Assembly (NCBI GenBank): GCA_002104905.1
Contig: MCFE01000472.1
Span: forward strand, 1-64,000
Length of the DNA: 64,000 nucleotides
Direction of reading: 5' to 3'
Origin: Basidiobolus meristosporus CBS 931.73
Taxonomy: Eukaryota; Basidiobolomycota; Basidiobolomycetes; Basidiobolales; Basidiobolaceae
Shown here: piece after piece, positions 34,413-43,850 of the stretch
Layout of the letters: each line of letters opens with the position of its first letter
Position numbering within the stretch: position 1 is the stretch's first letter
Notes under the pieces: model-generated
Told to the model about the DNA's origin: nothing
Seen by the model: the letters and a program-made list of their open reading frames with translations, nothing else
The model's database searches: none
Program-made: the position numbers and the translations under genes

Positions 34413-35479
34413 GCGTATCCACGTACTGATACCTTGAAATGTGATAGCCGATCCAGTATAATATCAAATGATTAGAGTGATCTATAACTAGAGATACTAT
34501 TTATATTACTTGAATTCAGATATATAGAAGCTTATGAAAGCAATAAATTTGACAGTGTTATGTACTTGAAGAGTAATGTCCTTTAAAGAGTACGTAAATA
34601 GATAACGTGTATGTTATCTCGTAGATTCGACAGGTTAGTGTGAGAATATCTACTAAAAGGTTAGGAAGGTGACTTGTAGAAATATATTCAAGGTAATTAT
34701 TGTCTCTACTACTCTTCCTACTTCTGGCCAAACTTTATTTGATAGTTTGATTGGTATTATATCTTATTGTGAGTCTGGTGATTTGTCTCTTTTACTTTTC
34801 CCGGGCTACTGAGTCGTCTTTGTATGTGTTGATGTCACTTAACATCGCGTGACTCCTTACTCTGTAACAACAGCATAGTCTGCAAAAAAAACCTAGCAAA
34901 AACAATAGCCGTCCTAGTTACTGGATTGTTATAATTTGATAAGCAGCTTCAGCATCAATGATAATAGATGAACGGGAAGCACCGAACTCTCATTGCTCCT
35001 CAAATAACTCGCAACCTTACTGAAAAACCCTTGGGATCTCTAAAACCCCACTCAACCCCCTTGGTTATATGCTGCTTATGATACTTGGATTGCGGTTAAG
35101 TGCGCGTTACTGGTACCCGCCAGGTGAAGGCAAGCTAAAATACTAAACTTGGCGTGTATTAGGAACTACGTAAATGTACTTCATACATACAATTGAAACC
35201 AAGGTGATACGAGACATGAGATTCAAAGAGCTGGCAAAAATGCTCCAACCCAAAGTGCTTACGGCTTAAAACGCCGAGGAAAGGCTCTAGCTTAGCATTT
35301 CCTTACCTACAACATCGACTCACGCCCACCTAGGTGTTTTCGATATCATCCAAAAAGGCTGGGTTTGGTGAAAGGTTTGGAGTTTATTAATAAGTCGAGT
35401 AAAATTTCTTACGGGACTCATTGATACAAGTTTCTGATGATCTGAGACTTCTGTAAATTCCAACTGGTAAGGAACTGGA
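34413..35479. other. intergenic; 3' flank of duplicated gene
   Basis: No gene seen. Positions 35,340-35,479 are the 3' untranslated region of the minus-strand Gly-rich gene and match 41,201-41,315 in inverted orientation, including AATAAACTCCAAACC. Confidence 0.55.
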
Positions 35480-35878
35480 TTATTCATTAGTCTTCTCTAA
35501 TCCGTATCCTTTGCCAACTCCAATACCACCGGAGCCGCTTCCACCAATGTCACCATCTCCACGGACGCCTTCTTTATCAAGCTTTCCTTTACCGGTAGCT
35601 CCGAAGTTACCCTTGAGTCCTCCAGCTAGGCCGGGGATAAAGCGACTCTTGTATCCGGCTTGTCCGACTCCACCCAAAGATCCTTCGCCATTAGCGGAGA
35701 TGTTCTCTCTGAGGTAATCGTAGAATGTCTTGATGAATCCTGGAAGACGAACAGAGTCTTTAGCTTCAACCGCGGGAGCTTCAACAACACCAGCGCCAGC
35801 ATCGGCATCTTGGGGAAGAGCGTATGCAAGTTGACTGAAAGCAATAGCTCCAAGAACGATGGCGGCGAAGGATCTCAT
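35480..35878 (-). CDS. small secreted Gly-rich protein, paralogue A
   Basis: 132 aa, single exon. The signal peptide MRSFAAIVLGAIAFSQLAYA cleaves before LPQDADAGAG. An acidic/Ala-rich pro-segment and a helix-like stretch (GFIKTFYDYLRENIS) precede a Gly-rich C-terminal half (GLAGGLKGNFGATGKGK, GDIGGSGSGGIGVGKGYG). It is close to 90% identical to the protein at 40,799-41,200, with which it forms an inverted duplicate. The TATA box CTATATAAACC lies at about 35,946-35,956. No family name is known to me; probably wall-associated or extracellular. Confidence 0.8.
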   Translation of the reverse strand: MRSFAAIVLGAIAFSQLAYALPQDADAGAGVVEAPAVEAKDSVRLPGFIKTFYDYLRENISANGEGSLGGVGQAGYKSRFIPGLAGGLKGNFGATGKGKLDKEGVRGDGDIGGSGSGGIGVGKGYGLEKTNE

Positions 35879-37498
35879 GATAAAGGCAGGTTGATTGAAC
35901 GGAGAGGAGATGGTGGTGGTGAGGAATATTGTACACGACGGTGGGTTTATATAGATTGCTGATTACTCGATAACATCACATATCCATGAAGAATGTTTCA
36001 TCCAAGTAGAGAATATGAGATTTTCGTACGCATGAAAGCCTCGCGTAATGAGTGATTTCGTTAGATAGTTTAGATAGCGTTTACCTTTTCATTGGCCGTT
36101 TGCTCATTTACCTTATGAAACATCGTTCCAAAGTAATAGGGATTAATGATAAAATACACAAGGCGCATACCCCTTGCATTTTCCCATCAGTAGCTTATGA
36201 AATCCCAGTGTGATCAGGATAGCTGCAAGCATCAATGAGCCGGTGTGTTGTACTTGTCTAACTCCAGATGCTCATCTGCATAGAATAGTTGAATGAATGT
36301 TGGCTGCAAATATGATTTCCATACGTACATTCGCTTTGCATCGTTATTCCAGCTCGCTTGATCCTCTCATCGGCCGTATTCTCGTCACTCTGCGATCCGA
36401 AACTATCGGATTCGGCGAATAGCCCCAGGGATTGATAGTACAGGATTAGGATGTACACAGCCGACCCTTGGATTGGGCCAATAACCAGGAGATTTGAAGA
36501 TGAGGGGATTGCCGTCATAGTTATGTTGAGGATGAATATGGAAGCAACTGTGCTCCTGAAGCTTCCTTCTTAACCTGTTTATTAATCACCTGTTCATTTC
36601 CGGTAATTGGGCATTGTATTTGCGAAATACATCATCGCTTTGGACATTAGATTCCCCTTAACATTGATTCCTCAATTATTGCTTAGTATGCCAGCATTAT
36701 TCATTGACATTTTTGATGATGAAAAATCATAATCAAGATGGGGAATCATTACAACCGAACTTGCCAGGTATACTGTGTCAAATTTGACAAGTTCTCAATG
36801 CCCGCAGGCTACCAAGATTGCCTTATTAGATAGTGATTAGAACCAGCCTATTCCGAATGCTGATTGGACGACGCCTGGATCAGCAGTATATTTGCAGAGA
36901 AAATCCTGCTCCAAAATGGATTACCTCAATAGGATAGTTTCGTTCTGCAGTTGACTGCAATATGTAGGGTGTACAAGAACCTAAAAAATTAGAAAGTCAC
37001 AGTAGCAAATGTCTGCTGGCCACAGGTAAATTCAGCAAAGCGTAACGAACAACCCCATTCTTTCGGGATATCTCGTCATGTAGGCTACTCTAGTAGAGGT
37101 GTATGATTATTGGAACCTCGTGTGATGTTGAGGGCTTGCAATGTTGCGAGGTTTGAAGGTTTGGTGCCGGTGGCGCATGTTTTGAAATATTCCCCGTTGT
37201 TGTATTTCAAAGAGCCCGTTTCCATCAAGATATTAGCGCGTTTTTCGGTCTGTTAGATACCGCCTAATCTAATCATGATCAACAACGAGGTGCAGTATGC
37301 TCCAGAGTTGGTACCTCAAGAAGATACATTTAGTTCTTACCATTGCTAAAATTTGCATGCTTTTTTACTGAGAGGTCTGAAATGAAACAAAGAAATGCTA
37401 CATGTGTGCTCGAGTTTAACGAGGATACTTGGGGCTAGGTTGACTAGGGTTTTCAAAAAGACTTGTTGGTGGCCCAATTGAATCAAGACTCAAAAAAT
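35879..37498. other. intergenic; part of the inverted duplication
   Basis: Holds the promoter of paralogue A and, at 36,365-36,525, a segment strongly conserved with 39,281-39,450. The minus-strand frame through that segment (36,258-36,518, beginning MTAIPSSSNLLVIGPIQGSA) is open here but broken in the other copy. Confidence 0.5.
36365..36525 (-). repeat. conserved upstream block of inverted duplication, copy A
   Basis: The minus strand shares long runs with the plus strand of 39,281-39,450, for example CCTGGTTATTGGCCCAATCC and GTGTACATCCTAATCCTG. It lies about 0.5 kb upstream of paralogue A. Confidence 0.75.
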
Positions 37499-38747
37499 CT
37501 ATTTACGGTTCAAAACACGTTTAGCAACGCTAGCAATGAGCTCGGTGGTAGGGAGGGCAAGGTCTTCTAAAGGCTTTGCGTATGGCATTGGAACGTCAGC
37601 CCCAGTAACACGCTCAACTGGGGCATCAAGATAGTCAAAGGCTTCAGATTCCATGATTTGAGCGCAAATTTCGGATCCTACACCGAATTGAGGCCAGCCG
37701 CCTTCGATTGTGATGAGGCGATTGGTCTTCTTGACTGATTTGATGATTGTCTCAATATCTAGAGGACGGATAGAGCGCAGGTTGATCACTTCAGCATTAA
37801 TACCTTCCTTGGCAAGAAGTTCAGCGGCAGCTAGAGCATCACCAACAGGCTTGGAATGAGCAACCAAAGTAACGTCGGTGCCTTCGCGCTCAATCTTGGC
37901 TTTTCCGATCTCAATAACGAAGTCTTTGTCAAGGGCCTCTTCAGAAATATCAAAGGAAGATCCATACATGATTTCGTTTTCCAGGAAAACAACTGGATTA
38001 GGATCGCGGATGGCAGCCTTAAGGAGACCTCTGGCATCCTCGGAGTTCCAAGGAGAAAGAACCTTGAGACCAGGGATAGAGCCATACCATGCCGCATAGC
38101 ACTGAGAATGCTGAGCACCTACGCCAGCCGCGGCGCCGTTGGGACCACGGAACACTATGGGGCAGTTCACCTGACCACCAGACATGTAGTGTGTTTTGGC
38201 AGCCGAGTTTACGATATGGTCAATAGCTTGCATAGCGAAGTTGAATGTCATGAACTCGACAATAGGCTTGAGGCCACTCAGAGCACTGCCGACAGCAATA
38301 CCAGCAAAGCCCATCTCGGTGATTGGGGTATCGATGATGCGTTTGGCACCGAATTTATCAAGGAGACCTTTGGAAACCTGATCATTGAAAAAAGCATTGG
38401 CCGCGAGCCCAGTAGGGACCTCAAATGTGGGCAAAGACCAACCTTGTATGCACCATTGTATTGGGCGACCTCCTCTCCCATGAGATATACCTTCTCGTCC
38501 CTGGTTAGTTCTTCGTCTAATGCAGAGTTGAGAGCATCGCGCACAGTCATCTAGGCATTCAAATGAGAAGTTAACACCGGGGTCTTGACAAAAGAAATGG
38601 AGGTCAAAGTACCTGCTTTGAGGCAGAAGAATTGAAACGAGCTTGAGCAAAGAATCTGGGAGCAGTGCTACTAGCACCCAAGGCCAGTATCTTGGTATTT
38701 GCGTGAATCTGGCTTCTAATCAAAGAGGAAATGCTTGAACGGAACAT
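37499..38747 (-). CDS. PDB1: pyruvate dehydrogenase E1 component subunit beta, mitochondrial
   Basis: With E1-alpha it decarboxylates pyruvate using thiamine diphosphate in the mitochondrial matrix. Three exons, 38,613-38,747, 38,443-38,550 and 37,499-38,377 (introns 62 and 65 nt), give 373 aa, close to the yeast enzyme. Residues 1 to about 40 are an Arg/Ser-rich mitochondrial presequence. Then [55 protein letters not shown] with [10 protein letters not shown], the pyrimidine-binding domain, and a transketolase C-terminal domain ([40 protein letters not shown]). TPP-contacting Glu (EEV) is present. It starts at 38,747; an upstream in-frame codon is not needed for targeting. The gene sits between the arms of an inverted duplication. 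Confidence 0.95.
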
Positions 38748-39773
38748 TTTAGGAGAGTGATGAGGGGAAAACGATGTTGATAGAGCTCTAGATGAATATA
38801 AATCCACTTTTTCTTCTACTCCGGGTAGCTGCGATTACCCGCATAGTGAGATAGCTTATAAACATTCCTAAACCGGCATTTATCGGATTCATCCACCGAA
38901 CCACGAACCACGAACCACGAATTCAGATCCGCTCCCATTCCATAAAACGACATGGTGTTGTGGCTTGAAGCCTGTATATTTGTTTATTTTCAGCCTCACG
39001 AGCAATGATCGAAACAATATTGGTCCAACTTTATATATTAGGCAAGGGACTTTGATTCTTTTTGGCATGGCACTGGACCATGTTCCGAGGCTTGAAGACC
39101 TTTGTTATTTTGGCGAAAGCTGGAATTAAAATGTTTATCCTGCTGCTAGTGGTGCTGACTCGTAATCGGCAATTTGGAATAGCACAACCAAGATTGTTCT
39201 TGCCCCTAGGAACAGGTGATCAATAAGCAAATTTAGAAAGAGTTTTCAGGAGTAAAAGTTTCCGTAATCATCCTGAACACAGCTATGGTGGCAATCCCCC
39301 ATCTTCCAATCTGACCTGGTTATTGGCCCAATCCAAGGACCGGCCGTGTACATCCTAATCCTGGATGCCAAACCGTCGGGGCTGTTCGCCGAATCCGATA
39401 TGATTTACTCGGATCGGACGGCGTATTGACGAGAATTCGGCCGAAAGCGAATGCATGCATGGAAACGTGTTTGGAACTAAATGCACGCATTGGTAGGATG
39501 GTGGAATGGGATATTTGCTGCAAAGGACCAAGAATTTAGGGTTTTCAGCATTCAACTTGTAACTTTCAAATACTACACTGCAATTCCGCGAAGTTTAGCA
39601 TCTTCTACATGTTACATGTGCATAATCTAATACAACGTTATTACCAAATATCGTGCATCGGTGTTTCATCATTTGGAACCGTGATCCAGCTAACTCTTGT
39701 ATAAATGGATCACTTTCCACAATTGGCACCCCCTACTCTATCCCACTCCCCTCACCACTGTCCATTCCTAGTC
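38748..39773. other. intergenic; second arm of the inverted duplication begins
   Basis: Contains GAACCACGAACCACGAACCA (three tandem 9-bp units, 38,898-38,923), the conserved block at 39,281-39,450, and the TATA box TATAAATGG at 39,700. No gene seen. Confidence 0.5.
39281..39450 (+). repeat. conserved upstream block of inverted duplication, copy B
   Basis: Matches the reverse complement of 36,365-36,525. A stop codon and length changes break the reading frame that is open in copy A, so it is either a decayed gene or non-coding regulatory sequence. Confidence 0.7.
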
Positions 39774-40331
39774 ATGAAATTCATCGCTACAACTGGCTTG
39801 TTAGTATTGGCATTGAGCCAACTCACTAGTGCCGTTTACCTTAATGAAGGTATTGATGAGGTCCAAGCCAGTGATGAATTTAACTTCAATAGTATTGTCA
39901 AGTCCCTTGGCAAGCGGATAGCTTCAAAGGTGTTCGCAAATCTAGGAACTGGACTTGGTAAGATTCTTGATGGCTCCGGTATTGGTGGAACTTTTGGAGG
40001 CCGTGGACATGGTAGCATCGAAGGAAAACGAGGCCAAGGATTTGGTGCCGGATTCGCAGGTAATTTCCGCGGGCGAGGTGCTGGCAACTTCAAGGATATA
40101 CTTGGTGGTGAGATCAAGGGTGGAGGTAGAGGCTCTGGGGGTCTTGGGTTTGGTAAGAAATACAAAGAAGGGCTGAAGGTATATGAGCCAAAAGCAAGCG
40201 ATAAGCCTGAGGATTATAAGGAGGGATTGGAATGGGTTAAAGGTGGTGAGGGAGGTGCCAATGGTGAATCTGCTAAAGATAAGAAAGAGGTGACGTCCGC
40301 AAAGGAGGATGCCTCTGAAGTTTACGCTTGA
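39774..40331 (+). CDS. secreted Gly-rich protein, 185 aa
   Basis: Single exon. The signal peptide MKFIATTGLLVLALSQLTSA resembles those of paralogues A and B (xxLALSQLxxA). A short helical pro-region (FNSIVKSLGKRIASKVFANL) is followed by a Gly/Arg/Phe-rich middle (IGGTFGGRGHGSIEGKRGQG, FAGNFRGRGAGNF) and a Lys/Glu-rich charged tail (residues 145-185). It shares layout, but little sequence, with paralogues A and B, so it may be a distant member. It lies between the conserved upstream block and paralogue B, in a stretch absent from arm A. TATA box about 75 bp upstream. Confidence 0.75.
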   Translation: MKFIATTGLLVLALSQLTSAVYLNEGIDEVQASDEFNFNSIVKSLGKRIASKVFANLGTGLGKILDGSGIGGTFGGRGHGSIEGKRGQGFGAGFAGNFRGRGAGNFKDILGGEIKGGGRGSGGLGFGKKYKEGLKVYEPKASDKPEDYKEGLEWVKGGEGGANGESAKDKKEVTSAKEDASEVYA

Positions 40332-40798
40332 GCTTTAGAATGAAATAACCTTAATACTTTCTATGGCTGTATTTGAAATTTATTACGAGATCATAATAAA
40401 AATCGCCAAACCTAAGTTTGTTATCAAAGTAGATTTGACTATATTCAAACAGTTGATCACAATGATCCTCTAAGCAATATCAAAAATTGCAAGATATCAC
40501 ATTCATCTTTCCAAGTGTGTTACGGCCTTGCAAGGTTATATAGCGCTATCAGGAGTGAGTGTCTCATATGACTTACTTACGACACCGGTGTTTCAGAATC
40601 ATGCAAAACCGCTTCATAAATGTATGCACTCCTAATACCTTTCTTGATACGAGTTTGGCAATCAATGGGCCATTCATATCACCATTTGATATGGGGCACG
40701 AATGTATAAATATGGAGGAAGCGCTTTTCTTATCTTCACCTCTCCACTGCTCCAGTGTTTCCTCACTACCTTCTTCTGACTCCTTTCCTTTCTTCATC
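40332..40798. other. spacer with promoter of paralogue B
   Basis: GTATAAATATGG near 40,703 is the TATA box for the start at 40,799, with a CT-rich leader (40,725-40,797). The longer in-frame start at 40,559 would put the signal peptide inside the protein, so I reject it. Confidence 0.6.
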
Positions 40799-41200
40799 AT
40801 GAAATCCTTCGCCGCCATCGTTCTTGGAGCTATTGCTTTCAGTCAACTTGCATACGCTCTTCCCCAAGATGCCGATGCTGGCGCTGGTGTTGTTGAAGCT
40901 CCCGCGGTTGAAGCTAAAGACTCTGTTCGTGTCCCAGGATTCCTGAGAAGTATTCATGACTATCTCAGAGAGAACATTTCTGCTAGCGGCGAAGGATCTT
41001 TGGGTGGAGTCGGACAAGCCGGATACAAGAGTCGCTTTATCCCCGGCCTAGCTGGAGGACTCAAGGGTAACTTCGGAGCAACCGGAAATGGAAAGATCGA
41101 CAGAGAAGGTATTCGTGGAGATGGTGACATTGGTGGAAGCGGCTCCGGTGGTATTGGAGTTGGCAAAGGATATGGATTTGAGAAGACCGACTACGAGTAA
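40799..41200 (+). CDS. small secreted Gly-rich protein, paralogue B
   Basis: 133 aa, single exon, near-identical twin of 35,480-35,878: signal peptide MKSFAAIVLGAIAFSQLAYA, pro-segment, GFLRSIHDYLRENIS helix, then the Gly-rich half. Differences cluster in the helix (RSIHDY against KTFYDY) and the extreme C-terminus (GFEKTDYE against GLEKTNE). Conservation of signal peptide and frame in both copies argues that both are functional. Highly Gly-rich tails of this type suit wall or extracellular proteins. Confidence 0.8.
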   Translation: MKSFAAIVLGAIAFSQLAYALPQDADAGAGVVEAPAVEAKDSVRVPGFLRSIHDYLRENISASGEGSLGGVGQAGYKSRFIPGLAGGLKGNFGATGNGKIDREGIRGDGDIGGSGSGGIGVGKGYGFEKTDYE

Positions 41201-41971
41201 TGAAGTCACTTAGACTGATTTGAAGTACACATCAGATTTGTATCAATGAGTTCGGTAGGAAAAACTGCCTAGCTCATGAATAAACTCCAAACCTTTCACC
41301 AAACTATAAACCAATTGTGTATGAATTCAACTACAAATATTTACGGGCCAGTCCTTTTAAAAAACAGGCCAAGAATCAATGGTACAATGGCCGGGTCACT
41401 GATAGAAGTTCGTTCCAACTAATAATCTAGTGCAATCGTCGATTAGCATTTACCAGTCAGTATGCTCCTTTTAGTGGGGATGGTAAATGTAAGAACCATA
41501 CAAATTAAATTATGACTTGATGACTATTCATGTGGCCACCCAGTCACATACACTGTGCAAATCAAAAATAAACAAGAATTATACATAAATCCTTCGACAA
41601 TATGGGTCTGATAACCAGTATAGAAGGCCCGAGATGCATGTATACAGATTAATCCGCATTGATGGGTGCTTAATTTTGAACTTGCCGCAAGCGAAGTGCC
41701 ACCATTTCCACGCGTATTTCTGCGGAGCTGCGATATACGAGCATCATTTTGAGATAGCCTACGCCTGATTAGAGATGACAGTTTGGATTCATGGTGTATC
41801 TCGAACTTTCCAAAATAAATAATTCAGTGTTTGAAGCATCACAAATTTTTGTCACCAGATGAATTAGTCAGTTCAGTGACGTTCGGTAAATTTTGAAAAC
41901 GAGTCAAGGGCGCTACGTAATTTCAAATATATTTAAAATTTCTACCACTTGCACTAACGCTTACTATTCCC
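41201..41971. other. intergenic, no gene seen
   Basis: The first 115 bp are the 3' untranslated region shared with paralogue A (AATAAA at 41,279). The rest is AT-rich spacer up to the scramblase gene. Confidence 0.5.
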
Positions 41972-43520
41972 ATGAACTCGATTCGAGGCACTTTGCTCAG
42001 AAACCCCTCTCTACTAAGGTCAGCTTCTTACTCTCGCCTTTGCTTTCCAAGAGGGCATACGAATGAGTGGATAGGGAGTATCCAGCGATTCACCCCGAGA
42101 GTCTTGGCTACTCAAACTCAAACTTTTTCCTCGCTGAGGAGGGAGCGTGTAGTTGGTAAGATTTGCGCGATTTGAATCTGCTTCTCCCGGATAGCACGCA
42201 CTTACTGAGCGACCCATAGGCAGCAGAAATAGAGTTCATAAAGACATTATACGTCGCCAACCAAAAGACAAAATTCAGAATGTCAACCCTGAATTGGTGG
42301 TTGCTGAATCAATTCCCGGCGCAGAGGCTACTATTGTAGAGGTTCCACATGATCCTAATGGAACCTTGGATATGGCAAACCCCGCAGCCAGACTTTTGGA
42401 GCACGGAACTGTTGTTGTCACGCGTCAGTTAGAAATGCTGAATATCTTTATGGTAAGCACCCACACACTTGTTGCAGGGCGGCGTATATTTACCTCCGTC
42501 TTAACCCGACCCAAAGGGATTCGAACAAGCCAACAAATACGCCATTGCTGATCAATACGGAAATTACCTTGGCTTCCTGGCCGAAGAAGATACATTTGGT
42601 AATACGCTAGCCAGGCAATTGCTCCGGACACATCGTAAATTCAATGCGACCGTATTGGACAAAGAAGGAAACGTTATCCTAAAGGTTTGGCGTATGCTAT
42701 AAATCTATAAAGTGTGTATGCAGTGGCTCTTACGCTCTATGGAAAGATTCATCGTCCATTTTCCTGGATAAACAGTCGGATCTTCATCTATCGAAGTGAT
42801 GATACTCTGATCGGGGAAGTTCAACAAGAATGGCATCTCTGGCGTCGAACATACAACCTCTTTATCAAGTACTCAATCCGTTAACCTTTAATTCAAACGA
42901 AAAACTAATCAACCAACAATACTTCAGGGAGCGTCAATTTGCCCGCATCGATTCTGGCTTCTTGTCCTGGGAGTTTTTGCTTCAAAACGAGCAGGGCGGA
43001 ATGCTGGGTCATGTCACTCGAAACTTCGGTGGATTTGCCCGAGAGGTACTATTGCTTAACCATCAGCTGAGCCTTGGGAAGTGACTAAATATCAGATCAG
43101 ATCTTCACAGACACCGGAACCTATATGTTGAAGATGGACGACGTCGAGGACAATGCTCGTGCGTTGACGCTTGATGAGCGTGCCGTTACTCTGGCTGCTG
43201 CCGTGACCATTGATTTCGATTATTTCTCTAGACACTCCAGGCATGGGTAAGCAATATTTGGTTCTGGGAATTTGCAAGTCTCAGCGAGGCTAAGAGAAAC
43301 ATTCAGAGGAATTCCATTCTTCCCGTTCCCCTTCTTTGGAGACGAGTATAGAGGCGACGAATCCGAATCGGCCGCCCCTCCATCCACCGATGTTCCATCG
43401 AGCGCAGGCACTGCCGCTGGCGCAGGGGTCGGCTCTGGACTATACGACAGTGATACCTTCCTTCCAGATGAGCAGGAACAAGGATCTATTTGGGACAACA
43501 TATGGGGTGATGATGACTAA
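41972..43520 (+). CDS. phospholipid scramblase family protein, probably mitochondrial (Aim25-like)
   Basis: Scramblase-fold protein of the PLSCR/Aim25 family, thought to act on membrane lipid distribution. Seven exons: 41,972-42,155, 42,220-42,452, 42,517-42,684, 42,747-42,868, 42,928-43,045, 43,101-43,246 and 43,307-43,520; all phases fit, giving 394 aa. Residues 1-60 are Arg/Ser-rich, like a mitochondrial presequence. The conserved beta-barrel follows: NPAARLLEHGTVVVTRQLEM, GFEQANKYAIADQYGNYLGF, LLRTHRKFNATVLDKEGN, RPFSWINSRIFIYR, GEVQQEWHLWRRTYNLF, QFARIDSGFLSWEF and FTDTGTYMLKMDD. An acidic, Ser/Gly-rich tail ends SIWDNIWGDDD. It converges on the PI-PLC gene. Confidence 0.9.
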
Positions 43521-43850
43521 ACTCCGCACGACCATAGCATATCCAAGTTTTGCAAGACACCCAAACTTCAGTTTTAGGAATAAATCCATTTAGCTCACAT
43601 TCACAACGCCCAATATTTTATTTTCGTGGACAACGCCATCTCACATCCACCTAATGTGCAGTGGCCTGAGGACACCAAGTGCAGAAAATACATTCGCTTC
43701 AGGATAGGTTCCCATTGGCTTCGCTGTGGAAGTACGATTGTTTTCAAAGCGAGCGAGAATTTATTGATATTTGAAGTTATGCAACATACGGCACGGCCTG
43801 GCCGAAAAACAGGTGCAATTTGTCTGCAACTAAATCGGGGCAAGTGTGTA
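43521..43850. other. convergent 3' spacer
   Basis: 330 bp between the stop codons of the scramblase and PI-PLC genes. AATAAATCC at 43,578 is a possible poly-A signal for the scramblase gene. Minus-strand frames here are chance. Confidence 0.55.

Noticed and set aside
37856-38554. 232-codon plus-strand frame antisense to PDB1
   Set aside because: Runs through both coding exons and an intron of a certain gene and shows no domain.
42511-42530. GGGATTCGAACAAG, resembling the T-arm of a reverse-oriented tRNA
   Set aside because: It is the start of scramblase exon 3 and no tRNA fold surrounds it.
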